DNA of 64,000 nucleotides from Brachypodium distachyon (taxonomy: Eukaryota > Streptophyta > Magnoliopsida > Poales > Poaceae), in the NCBI RefSeq assembly GCF_000005505.3, contig NC_016132.3:26278501-26342500 (forward strand), given 5' to 3'. A program made the translations under genes and the position numbers. Below the pieces are notes generated by a model. The model made no database searches. It was not told where the DNA came from and saw nothing but the letters and a program-made list of their open reading frames with translations. Shown piece by piece: positions 21,943-32,232 of the stretch. How positions within the stretch are numbered: position 1 is the first letter of the stretch; each line of letters begins with the position of its first letter.

Positions 21943-23140
21943 TCATATGCCGCCGGCGATCCTCACAAGGAGCTCAGCAAGCTCTTCCGGCCGCGAGAGC
22001 ATGGCCATGTGGTCTGCTCCACCGGCGGCCATCCCCTCCACCTGGACGTCGGGGCTCTGTGCTGTCATGCGGCGCTGGAACCCCACGGGGAGGGCACGGT
22101 CGTCCTCTACAGTAACGAACACACGACTCGCCGACCCGTACCTCTTTGCCGTCAGGAGATTCTCGTCCCTCATGACTGTCTCCTTTGAGTTGTTCGTGGT
22201 GAATGAATTGGCCGGCCGGATTAGCGATAGCCCTAGAGTCAAGTCCTGCGAAAGAAAAGGCAATGGTGATAATCCTAGTTCAAATAGCTGATAACTAATT
22301 AAGTGTGGAAACTTGTGCCGGCAAAGAAAAAGCAAAACATATGCAAGTTTTATTATTACCTCTGGTGGACTCAGATTGTACACCCTCTGAGCCATGAATT
22401 TGGGCCCAAAGATGAATGGTTTGCCCTCAATCTTTGGGTTCCTTTGCTCTAGCTCTTCTGAATCCATGAAGTGGTCTGGGCCGACGTATGCGAGTAACTA
22501 AAAATAACATTGAGAAAAATGCAATTGTATCGGTGTAATACATGCATTAATAAAATTAATTGCTATTGTGACAGTAACACCATCTCTTTATGCGTCTGTC
22601 CATGATCATTTTTTTTCTTCTGGAATAGTACTGCTGATGATTTGCTGCGCATGTTTTCTTTACTTCTGGAAAACTGAATTTTGCTACAAAAGGTTGTTGC
22701 ATATATGTTTACCTCTTTTGGTTTATGTTTTTCTTTATGGAGAAAAAAAATGTTGGACGTACTTCGTCGCTCGTGGCAGCCATTGCGCGGCCGACGGCGG
22801 GCATGGAGGCGGTGACGAACACGGCGGCGGCGACCTTCTCCGGGAACCTTTCCACGGCGAGCGCGACGCTGTACCCGCCGTGACTGTGCGCGACGAGCAC
22901 GGCGCGCTCGCCGGGCGGCAGCGCCGCGAGCGCGTCCAGCAGCGGGCGCGAGTACTCCTCGAAGCCGGCCACCTCGTCGACGCGCGCCGGGTGCACGCCG
23001 CAGCCGGCCATGTCCAGCGCCGTCGCCCGGTGGCCCGCGCGGCGCAGCGCCGTGACCACCTTGTACCAGCACCAGGCCCCGTGGTTCATCCCGTGCACCA
23101 GCACGAAATGGTGCCGCGGCTGCTCGTTGCCGATCTCCAT
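21943..23140 (-). CDS. alpha/beta-hydrolase esterase, PIR7/methylesterase (MES) type, copy 2
   Basis: Three minus-strand exons: 23140-22763, 22497-22360 and 22245-21943, with the same intron positions and phases as copy 1 (exons 2 are both 138 bases). The product is 272 residues. It retains [12 protein letters not shown], the AHSHGG nucleophile elbow, [12 protein letters not shown] and [12 protein letters not shown], so the catalytic triad is complete. Exon 1 differs from copy 1 by only a few residues (e.g. [19 protein letters not shown]); exon 3 is more diverged at its C terminus ([10 protein letters not shown]). It is likely a recent tandem duplicate with a similar cytosolic esterase role. 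TATA at 23248-23255. Very GC-rich exon 1 in an AT-rich spacer, normal for grasses. Confidence 0.9.
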
Positions 23141-23247
23141 GTCGGATGCCGACCAGTTCGATCACCACGTATACGTAATTAAGCTAGCTAGCGCTATGTC
23201 TCTCCTTGGAATTTTGCGTAGACATGGCATCCATCCATGAGCATGTG

Positions 23248-23255
23248 TATATATA
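23248..23255 (-). promoter_or_regulatory. TATA box of esterase copy 2
   Basis: TATATATA on the minus strand, about 110 bases upstream of the ATG at 23140. Confidence 0.55.
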
Positions 23256-23807
23256 ACACATCAAGTTAATCTGCGTGCTTGTGAGTGAAGTATAATCTTC
23301 CGTCGACGGTGAGGTGGTCGTGGATCAGTAGCCGGCTGTGGTGATGTACACGTGCACGGTTTACTGCAGCGCTGGTGAAGTTGGCGTGTTTGGAACAAGT
23401 CATTAACACTACAACTGCCAATGAGTCTCTGTTTTAATACGTCACTCAGATTTCTCTGTAGCGGTGGACCCTTCAAGGAACAAGTCATTAAAAGTACAAC
23501 TGTCAATGAAGCAGTGTTTTAATACGTCACTCAAGATGGGATCGACTTGGGCGCGGGATGACCCCGCCCGCCCTTGTGAGCCTGACATGCAAAGTCTCAT
23601 GCGCAACGTCTCCCCGCCCGCCCTGTAGCCGTAACAGCGGTTGTCGAGGGCGCCGCGACCATCACATACGTGTGCTAGCAGGCACTTTGGTGCTGGCATT
23701 AATTTTTGACCTCTTGTATCCTCAGCTGTGATGCAGTGCATGGACGATGGCTCTGCTTTGGTTCTCCTGGCTATACAGATCGGCCGATTGCAGACGGACG
23801 CTGCTTT

Positions 23808-24788
23808 TTTTTTTTTGGAAAAGGAGAAAACCCCCGGCCTCTGCATCAACTGATGCATAAAGTCATATATTATTAAAGCCAAGCAAAACTAGGCAAAAAA
23901 GCCGAACAAAGTCGACCCAAAAAAAAACAGTGTCCACCAAACTACCACTAACCCTACGATACACGCCGAAACATCTGCATGTACCATCATCATCGCCTAA
24001 GGACACATCGTTAGTAGGATACCACACAGAGGATGCTAAAAGACGGGCCAACCACCGCCTCACTTCTAACCTCTATCGCACAACCTTCGGACCAGCAGCA
24101 ACAGGCATGACTTGACGCATCTCCATGAGATGAGACGCCGTGCATAGCACCTGCACTTGATAGAATCCGCACCGCAACGAACGCAAACAAACAGTGTTGC
24201 TATTGCCAAGGGTCGGGACTCTAGATCAATCGTCGCCTTCCAACAGGTCAGGAGGAACAATCCATATACCTGCCTGAGCACGACGCCTTCAACTTTTAGC
24301 AACAAATCCGGCCCTCCTCCGACCTCCCTGGGCCAAGCCACCATGCTAGGCCACCATACGAGGCCTCGGATCGAACCCAGGGCCGCGGGTGGTGCCTCCT
24401 GCACCACCTCGACCTGCAGCACCGCGGAAGGTATCAGCCCTTTGCCATGAGGACGGTGCCGACGGCGCCCACGACGATGGACCGACGGCAACGCCTCCTG
24501 CACCACCTCGACCGGCGCCATATGGCCGCAACTAAGCCCGTACAGGGGCCAGATCCGACCAGCCACCGCACCACCTGCAGCCACCATCCCGCGACCGGCC
24601 GCCATCCACGCCGTCGGCGGTGCGCCTCGCCTGCCGCCCTTCACACAGCGCGGAGAAGACACCCTGCCGTCGCCGTCCTCGAGGGCCGCCCGCGACCTCC
24701 GTCTCCAGCGGCAGCAAGGAGGAGGAAGACCGGGAAGAGGGTGGAGGGGTGGCGGCGGCGGCGGCTAGGGTTTGACCTTATCTCTTAA
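23808..24788 (-). mobile_element. non-LTR retroposon (poly(A)-tailed insert), minus orientation
   Basis: Flanked by the duplication acgctgcttt (23798-23807, 24789-24798), with its poly(A) end as a T-run at 23808-23816. Its 5' end (right side) reads, on the minus strand, aaaccctagccgccgccgcc, like a transcribed 5' UTR. The body holds a 198-codon minus ORF (24662-24066) without recognisable domains. The 3' end (catcagttgatgcagaggcc before the A-tail) looks like the tail of grass LINE-derived repeats. It may be a non-autonomous LINE derivative or a retrocopy of a cellular transcript. It inserted into the upstream region of esterase copy 2. Confidence 0.75.
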
Positions 24789-24798
24789 ACGCTGCTTT

Positions 24799-25569
24799 GG
24801 TGACCGCCGACAAACAAGTGGCAACCATAAAACTCCGCTCTAACGACACCAAACAAAGACCGGCTCCTAAAAAGGCAGGCAGATCTGGTCTTCTCGAGGA
24901 CCAGAGCAAATAAGAGAGCACCTTGACAGGTACAACTCGTGCATCGGCGTGCCCGCACCGCTCGACGCCGCAAATCACTGGCAAGGCGCAATCCAGCGCC
25001 AGGAATTTAAGCATGTAGGGGTTTCGATTATTAAGAAAGCTTTTCGTAGAAGCCTTAGATCGTTATGACAATTCTATTAAACTTTTATAGAGTTCTATTG
25101 AATTTTAATATCTACCTCAACCTTTTTTACTTGTTCGCTTAGGATTGAGACACTTTATTTTGTTATCTACAATTTTATTTTATATTTTGCAATCTTCTGT
25201 TTGTCACTTTATGTGGCTGAGATATTATTTCATTTGTTCTATGACTAGTTCTATCGAAATGCCCATTTCTACATTCCTAGGTGTTTTGCACTTAAATGCT
25301 AAATTTATTTTGTGAGTGCGTTGTGCAAACTATTAGATCCTCATTAGACCACGCGAATAATATAAAGAAATTTGAGAAGAATGAAAATGCAGAACACAAG
25401 AAAACTGCAAATGTTCTTTGGACATAAATTGGAAAAACAGACAAAACAAGTGTCTTGGCAGAGTGGATGTCGAAAATCCCTTGAAAATATAGTGATGGTG
25501 GAGGACGAAGTAAACTCCCTTGAAAACATATTACACGATCATTAGCTTTGCACGGTAGCAATATCATAT
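24799..25569. other. duplicated spacer of the esterase cluster
   Basis: No gene. cgccaggaatttaagca (about 24995) repeats the sequence near 21360. The block 25080-25545 repeats 21520-21905 (shared words tatctacctca, ttgcaatcttctgttt, atgtggctgagatatt, gaaaatatagtg). These are flanks of the tandem duplication units, not coding. Confidence 0.7.
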
Positions 25570-26866
25570 GCCGTCGGCAATCCTCACGAGGAGCTCAGTG
25601 AGTTCTTGAGGCCGCGAGAGCATGGCCATGTGGTCTGCTCCACCGGCGACCATCTCCTCCACCTTGACGTCGGGGCTCTGTGTGGTCATGCGGCGCTGAA
25701 ACCCACTGGGAGTGCAAAATCGTCATCTACAATGACGTACACCCGATTTGCCGACCCATACCTCTCTGCCGTCAGGAGATTCTCATCCCGCATGACTGCC
25801 TCCTTTGAGCTGTCCGTCGTGAACGAATTGGCTGGCCGGATTAGTGACAACCCTAGAGTACGGTGATATTCCTAGAGTCACGGTAAACTCTCTCTTTAAT
25901 GCATGATACTCCTGCTATGGTGTATTTTTGAAAAAAAAAAGGAATTTCTAGCTAGCTGTAGCTTTTAGAACTAGTTTAATTAAGCCCTACTTCTAATGTC
26001 AGCATAGAAGTATGTTTCTCTACTTACAGAATAAAGCCCAAAAAATGGGATTTGGCTCACGAAACAAAATGAAATTGCAATTTAAGGTGAAAGAACATTA
26101 ATTTCACTGCTTCTCGATGGTTACACTTCCAACAATCGTATGACAAAAGTTTGGCAAACTTGTTAAATTTCGATCAAATTAATAGAAAAATCTACGAGTA
26201 TATCTACAACTCTAAATTATTTCGATTAAATCCATAATGTTTTATAAATTTGGTCAAAGTTTTAAAAAATTTATTTAGGAGAAAAATAAAACATCTTATA
26301 TTTAAGAATGGAGATAGTTGTAACTAAGTTTAGGATTTTTTACTGAAAAAAACATATACAAGTTTTATTATTAGCTCTGGTGGACTCATATTGTACACCT
26401 TCTGGGCCATGAATTTGGGCCCTCTTTTGCTCTAGATCTTTTGAATCCATGAAATGGTCTGGGCCAACATATGCAAGTAACTAAGAAACAACAATGTGAA
26501 AGATCAACAATCGAATTGAATTGGTGTACCCAAAAAAAAGAATTTTTTTGTTCTAAAAAAAAGAGATTGATTTGGTGTAATACATGCATTGTAGCAAGAG
26601 AGTAGCAATTGCTATGGTGACAGTAATAACCCCATTACCTTTTGCGGTTGCGCATGATCATTTTCCCCGTTTATGCCTCTGAGACTGATGATTTGGGACG
26701 CAAGTTTATCTTTTTTTATAGAATTTGGCTACAAAGGTTTAGCCTTTTGGTTTTTGTTGTTTCCTTATGGATGAAAAAAATGTTTCACGTGCTTCGTCGC
26801 TTGTGGCAGCCATTGCATGGCCGACGGCAGCAACCTTCTCCGGGAACCTCTCCACGGCGCTGTTTT
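25570..26866 (-). pseudogene. esterase (PIR7/MES type) copy 3, pseudogene
   Basis: All three exons are recognisable on the minus strand but broken. Exon 1 is reduced to a short 3' part (about 26866-26797, with internal deletion and loss of the oxyanion and nucleophile region), and its donor reads gcacgt instead of gtacgt. Exon 2 (about 26477-26372) lacks the segment corresponding to [10 protein letters not shown]. Exon 3 (about 25863-25570) has frameshifts (for example near 25700), so GADHM-type motifs survive only in pieces. Between them are diverged intron sequences with a Stowaway-like fragment (about 26105-26308). Without exon 1 there is no catalytic serine. Confidence 0.85.
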
Positions 26867-27080
26867 AGTGCAAAATTTGTGCACACGGTGAGGTTAATCT
26901 GTGTACGCAACGCACCAATCCAAAAACGCGGCTGTGGTGATGTACACGTACACGCGGTGTACTGCGGCGCTGGCGAAGTTGGCGTGTTTGGAACAAGTCG
27001 TATAGGCAGCACGTACGATTAATTGAGCCCACGACACGCGGATCTCGGTCGATCTGCTGCTGCGTACCGGAGCTGCATTA

Positions 27081-28181
27081 GGGCATCTTCAATGAATAGC
27101 CCCGTTTGTCCTCCCCTGTCTATTTGAAAGACCTTTGGACAAATGGGATGAACAAAATAGCAAGTTGTCTAATAAAAACCCTCATTTGTCCTCCTCATTT
27201 CTCTCTTTTTGATCTAACGACAACTTCAGCTTGAATCTCAGCGTCTCACGAACTTCTCTGTCCAGAACATTCGCCCCAGCTCCGCAAGCAAAAAAAAAAT
27301 CAGTCCGCATGGATCGAAGAAAAATTACCTGTGCGTGCCAATGGTATCCATGCGCAGTCAAGAAATTGAATCTTGCGTTCTGACCAAAATGGATGGAATC
27401 CATGCGGACAGAATCTCCCATGCCCCAGCTCCGCAAGCAAAGAAAAATCCAACAATGGATTGAGTCGGTGACACAAGAGGAAACCAGAGCATGCCATGAT
27501 GATGCCGCCACCGCTCTTCTAGATCCCGAAGCCATCCACGCCTTCTCCCCGGCCGTGGCGCAGCAGAGCCTGCGGCAGCGGCGTGCTCGTGCTGGCCTCC
27601 TGTGTCCTCGCCACCCACCTCGTCGCGCAGCGGCCTGCGGCCGCCCCGGCCACGCCGCGACGACCCCTGCACACCCACCGCCACTCCAATAGCCCCAGCG
27701 AAAACCACCTCCTGTCGCCCCTGCGACTGCTCCTCAAGTAGTCCCCACAAAGTTGCTGCCCATGTACTCACTGGCCGAGGTCGTTGCCTCCGGCGAAGGC
27801 AGTGTCGGCATCCCCAAATCAGGGAGGGTGTTGCCATGGAGGCGGAGGTCAGCGACCGGGCGGAGAGGGAGCCGGCGGCGCGCAATGGGAGGAGAGGACG
27901 CGTCGGCGGCGGGGATGCGGGAGCAGAGGAATCGAGCAAGTGAGAGGAAGTGGGTTTGGAGAAGAGAATCGCTTTGTTACATCTGGGCCCGGCGGACAAC
28001 GGGGAGTTCCTATTTTTTTTCTCAAATTTGAAACCTATTTTTTTTCTCAAATTTGAAAATAAAAGATGTCAATAGAATTTAGACAAACGAGGGTTCTGGG
28101 TTGTTTTTTTTTTACTTGGACCCTCGTATGGATAAGATTGGACAAATGGAGAAAATATGGGGCTTCTCCTTAAAGATGCCC
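27081..28181. mobile_element. PIF/Harbinger-like non-autonomous element, possible Pack-type
   Basis: Terminal inverted repeats gggcatcttcaatg and ccttaaagatgccc, flanked by TTA (27078-27080, 28182-28184). The 1101-bp interior contains a duplicated block (cagctccgcaagcaaa at about 27277 and 27427) and a GC-rich stretch (27500-27950) with an open minus-strand frame of 230 codons (28050-27358) that has no domain I recognise. The termini resemble those of the element at 17448-18166. It inserted into the duplicated upstream region of esterase copy 3. Confidence 0.75.
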
Positions 28182-28529
28182 TTAGCTCGCTTCTCGCGCC
28201 GCGGTTATTCAGATGGGATCTGGCAAGCGCCGACGGTGACTAGACTAATTATAAACACGTGAAAACCGTTAAGCGATGTCAAATGCAACTCTACGACTGT
28301 TAATGAGGCAGTGCGTTAAGACGTGACTCAACGTTGTCCTTGTAGCGGTCGACATCTTCAAATCAAAATATGGGATCAACTTGGGCACGGAGCGACCCGC
28401 CCGCCCTCCTGCACCGCCCAGCGAAGCTAGTACTACAGTAATGCATGCCTCTCGTATTTACGATTTTTGATCATCTTGAGGACGCAATTCAGATCTGTCG
28501 CTGTCTTACGTACGTTTTGCTTTTGCGAA

Positions 28530-28716
28530 CAGGGGCAGAGCTAAGGAAAAAAAATACCCAGGTGCACGTTCACACAGATCTGTGTATGCAATTTCAATAA
28601 AAAAAATCTCTGGGCTTGTGTAATTCTGCTGCTACAAACTAAGTATAATTAGCACTAAATTTTTCTTTTGACCCTATTGCCTGTGCATCATGCACCCTAC
28701 ACGTAGCTCCGCCCTG
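28530..28716. mobile_element. hAT-type MITE with 8-bp TSD
   Basis: 187 bp; ends caggggcagagcta and tagctccgccctg are inverted repeats, flanked by the perfect 8-bp duplication tttgcgaa (28522-28529, 28717-28724). An 8-bp TSD with CA..TG ends fits the hAT superfamily. No coding content. Confidence 0.9.
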
Positions 28717-28946
28717 TTTGCGAAGCTATCTATTTTTTAGTTAAATATGAATCGACATGTTTATCCGTCGGATTTTAATCTAACGATATCACATGAGAGA
28801 GAGGAGAGTATGAATGACCATCAGATCTTATTCCAATAGCTCTCATACATCAAGTGAGATTTAAGATATGTTACTTCAAAATCAGGCGACTGAGAAATAG
28901 CCACACCGTTTTTATTAAAGTTCACTCGCATGTCTTCATACTATTA

Positions 28947-29367
28947 AGAGTAAATTTCACAACAGCGCATTTTTTGGAACAGTCGTGTCGCTGAACCACA
29001 GTTAACGGAAAACTGTTCGTAGAACCACACACTTTTGATTCTTCTCCCGGTCAGCCCGAAAATGAGTGGTTTTGCGGTTTTGCTTGATTTGCCGGATCGA
29101 CGCCGCATCGGCCCCAAACCGACCCGACCCGTTAGCCTGTGATTAAACCTCTGGCCCTGTCTCACTCCTGCAAGTTTTCAGGGCCGAAGAGGCATCCAAC
29201 AGGTGGGCCCCATCTGTAAGAAATCAAGCAAAACCGCAAAACCACCCGGTTTTGGGCTGACCGAGTCAACTTGAATCAAAAAGTGTGGTTCCGCGGACGG
29301 TTTTTCATTAACTGTGGTTCAGCGAAACGACTGCCCCAAAAAACTATGATTTTGTGAAATTTACTCT
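28947..29367. mobile_element. long-TIR fold-back MITE (421 bp)
   Basis: Terminal inverted repeats of about 90 bp (agagtaaatttcac... and ...gtgaaatttactct, including ctgaaccacagttaa/ttaactgtggttcag). The flanks share actatta (28940-28946, 29368-29374). It could fold into a single long hairpin. Superfamily is uncertain (Mutator- or hAT-like by TSD length). Confidence 0.85.
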
Positions 29368-29639
29368 ACTATTAAGAAGAAGAAAGGGAAGAAGGGCTAC
29401 TGTGCCGTGAAACTTGATATGCATAAATCCTATGATCGGGTGGAGTGGTCTATTCTGGAGAAGGTGATGTTGAAATTGGATTTGGAGAGAGATGGGTTAA
29501 GTTCATCATGGCTTGTGTCTCGTCTATGAGATATGTTGTCCGCTTCAACACGCATACCACTGATGTTTTCACTCCTTCTAGGGGCGTTCGCAAGGAGATC
29601 ATCTATCACCTTATTTACTAGGTGTTTCTTCGCGCGTTG

Positions 29640-30430
29640 CTGCCGAAAGTTCTATTTGCTTGTTTGCACATGATGTTACAAACAAATGATAATAAAATGA
29701 TTAAATACAAAACAAACATGAATATTGTAGAACCAGACGATTTGCACATGATGTTAGAACAAATCATAATAAAATGATCAAATGCAAGCTATGTTAGCCA
29801 AGCAATGTTGGCAGCTGCTCGAAATCCTGATTTCCTTTGTGCTTAGAATTTTAAGTAGATCGATTTAGATAATGTATATATAAGCAAATTAATATACGTA
29901 AAACAAAGTATAAATTCGCAAGATGGAGAAAATCATTGTAGTTTTTATAGGAAGTCTAGAGATATCCTATTTGAAGAAGGGTGGGATTCAAATCAGGGAA
30001 GGGCTCTTTTCTTCTATTGATTTGATAGAAATTACTTTTTCGTTTCTTATCTCTATGATTTTTTATGAATGAGAAAGCTTATTAATAGGATTTACCAACC
30101 TTAAAGCAATTATTTTGGATAAGATAGGTGGAAGTTTTAAATCCTATTGCAAGAATACTTCACTTTTCAAAAAAGAATTCTCATATTTTATTATGAGAAT
30201 TCTTTTATGAAAAGTTCATTGATAAGAAAAGAACACTTAGCACACAGTATACCAAAAACTTATATTCTGTATATCAGACGGGTTTGTTCTAAGAATATTG
30301 TACCGTGGAATTCGACACATAAAAGTACATTCATTAATTAATCCAAATTATTCATATTAAATAACTGGAATTGTTTTTTGATAGGTCAATTCAGATTATT
30401 CCAATAGCACTGTATTATCTGGACGGGAAT
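29640..30430. other. very AT-rich insert inside the LINE remnant, plastid-like in character
   Basis: AT-rich stretch with no ORF that separates the RT and zf-RVT parts of the LINE. It contains a strong hairpin (30164-30213). The composition and the stem-loop resemble intergenic plastid DNA, but I recognise no plastid gene, so origin is open. Confidence 0.3.
30171..30206. repeat. perfect 15-bp inverted repeat (hairpin)
   Basis: Arms aaaagaattctcata (30171-30185) and tatgagaattctttt (30192-30206) around a 6-base loop. The stem resumes outside after two mismatches (acttttc / gaaaagt). Confidence 0.85.
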
Positions 30431-31817
30431 TTGCTAAAAAGCTAAACTGAAGAGTGGTAGCTTGTTTACGTGGCAAAGCTGCAAAGTGTTTTTGCTGGCA
30501 TGGCGAATTTTAAACGCTGATGGAGGACTTTGTAGCTTGGCATCATACAAGTAGTGGCATGTTTATGGTCCGCTCGGCTTATCACGCAGAATGGGACTAT
30601 GAATTTGGGAGAAGGAAGAGAAATGCCGATCCGAAATCAACCCTGTGTGGAAGAAGCTGTGGAAGTTAATGATTCCATCGAAGATTAAAATTTCAGATGG
30701 CGAGCGCTCTTGGTCTGATAACTTGCCTATGTGTTCTTGCCAATAGACATATCATTCCTTTGAGCGGCTTCCGGTGTTCAATGGGATGCGAAGACATCAT
30801 GCATATGACCTTCACTTGCTAGAGACCGAAGAAATCTGGGATCGGCTTGGAATTCTCGATCCGGGGCCATTGCATTGGAGCATATCATTCGTAAGAAGGG
30901 GCCTCGGAATCCGCTGGTTGTTATAGGTATACTTCTGTGGAAATTTTCTCGGCATATTCCCTTTTGTTGTGAATGCAACAATAGCAGAAGTATATGTGTC
31001 GAGGGAGGGTCTCTTTTTGTCAGGCCAGTTAGGACTAAACAATCTTATAATTCACAGGTGGTCGAAACTATGCTTGGTGGAGGTTTCTCGACTAAAACTA
31101 CTGCAAGAATCTTCCTTGATTGCCGAGTTCTGGATTTGCTAACATGTCGATTGAGATTTGTGCAAGGGAAGCTAATGAGGTTGTTCATGAGCAAGGTTTT
31201 GAATCATGTTCTAAATTATTTTGCGGCGGCATCCTACAACCGCAATAGAGGCCGCTATCATGCGGCAACCGTGTCGTCACGTATAAAAAAATTAGCGTCA
31301 AATATAAACTTATCCGTTATATAATGGAGAAATTAATGCAAAATTAGGGATTAACGTTGACTTCGTGGCAACTGTCATAGGCTTCCTACCGCTATAAAGC
31401 CACTATTGCGGCCAAATCGCATGCTATCTATTCTCTTTATGAAAGGCGGAATAATCGGAGCCCCTTTCGATGCCTCTACGCGTCCTATCCTATCCGTTGG
31501 TTTGCTTTTGTCATTGCCGTTCGTTAGTTTGATCTGCTGTGCCTGCTCCTGAGTCCTGACCGAACCCTTCCCCACCCCAGCCAAGGACGAGCTGTCCTCT
31601 CCCTCTCCTTCATCCCCACGTCACCCGACATGTGGCCCTGAGGTGTCAGAAACGCGCTTATACGCCGCAATCGGTAGAATCAGTGCTGTACAATAAGTTC
31701 ACTGAATTGCGGTGGTTCTGCGCAGAAATTAGCAAATTCTCGTTTAAAGTCACCGAAATGTGATTGTGTGCAATTTACTCGTTCTCTCCGCCATGGGATC
31801 CCATAACGGCGAACTCG

Positions 31818-31980
31818 CCCGGCCGCACCCAGCCGGAGCCATGGACGAGCTCCCCCGGCCGCACCCCACCGGATCCGGGCACCCAAGGCTGCGATCCTGC
31901 CGGAGCCATGGACGAGATCCCCGGGCCGCAGCCCGCCGGATCCGGGCTCCCCAGGCAGCGACCCCGCCGGATCGCCCTCG
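31818..31980. repeat. GC-rich tandem repeat, 67-bp unit
   Basis: gccggagccatggacgag recurs at 31832 and 31899, with ccggccgca before and ccggatccgggc within each unit; a third, degraded unit ends near 31980. Several frames are open on both strands only because of GC content. Confidence 0.75.
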
Positions 31981-32106
31981 ACCGAAGCAGATCATGGCAC
32001 GCCTCGCCCTCCGCTCCATCTCTCTGGTACTCACTCTCTCTTCTTTTCGGTCTCTCTCTCGCTCGGTTTCCCTCACCCTCTCTTGCTGCATATTGCCCCC
32101 GCCGCC

Positions 32107-32232
32107 ATGGAGACGACGGTGTACCCATTGGCCATTGGAGCACAAGCGCGTATCCTTGGCCTCTGTGCGCCGAATTTGCCCCAGCTCCCCGTGCTCCGCC
32201 GTCTGCAATTTCGGAGCATTCTCTATAATTTC
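32107..32232 (+). other. possible first coding exon of an unidentified gene
   Basis: After a pyrimidine-rich leader (32020-32095) there is an ATG in good context (gccgccATGG, 32107) opening 42 codons (METTVYPLAIGAQARILGL...) up to a donor-like TTTC|GTGAGT (32233). The following 1.7 kb is T-rich and intron-like, but I could not find convincing downstream exons. It may be a gene start, a lncRNA or a repeat. Confidence 0.3.

Larger units (their letters stand above)
29376..31270 (+). pseudogene. LINE fragment: RT, zf-RVT and RNase H remnants
   Basis: RT remnant at 29395-29620 (AVKLDMHKSYDRVEWSILEK and a degraded SRGVRQGD-like block). After an AT-rich interruption (about 29640-30430) come a WHHTSSGMFMVRSAYH block (about 30540-30580), a zf-RVT with LANRHIIP and CSMGCEDIMHMTFTC (about 30735-30815), and an RNase H-like stretch (QVVETMLGGGFS, REANEVVHE; 31050-31200). 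The order is that of plant L1 ORF2 with RNase H. Many stops and frame changes; dead. Confidence 0.75.

Noticed and set aside
22563..23182. Long ORFs on both strands over esterase exon 1
   Set aside because: Extensions of GC-rich exon 1 into the intron or antisense; spliced gene structure is supported by copies 1 and 2.
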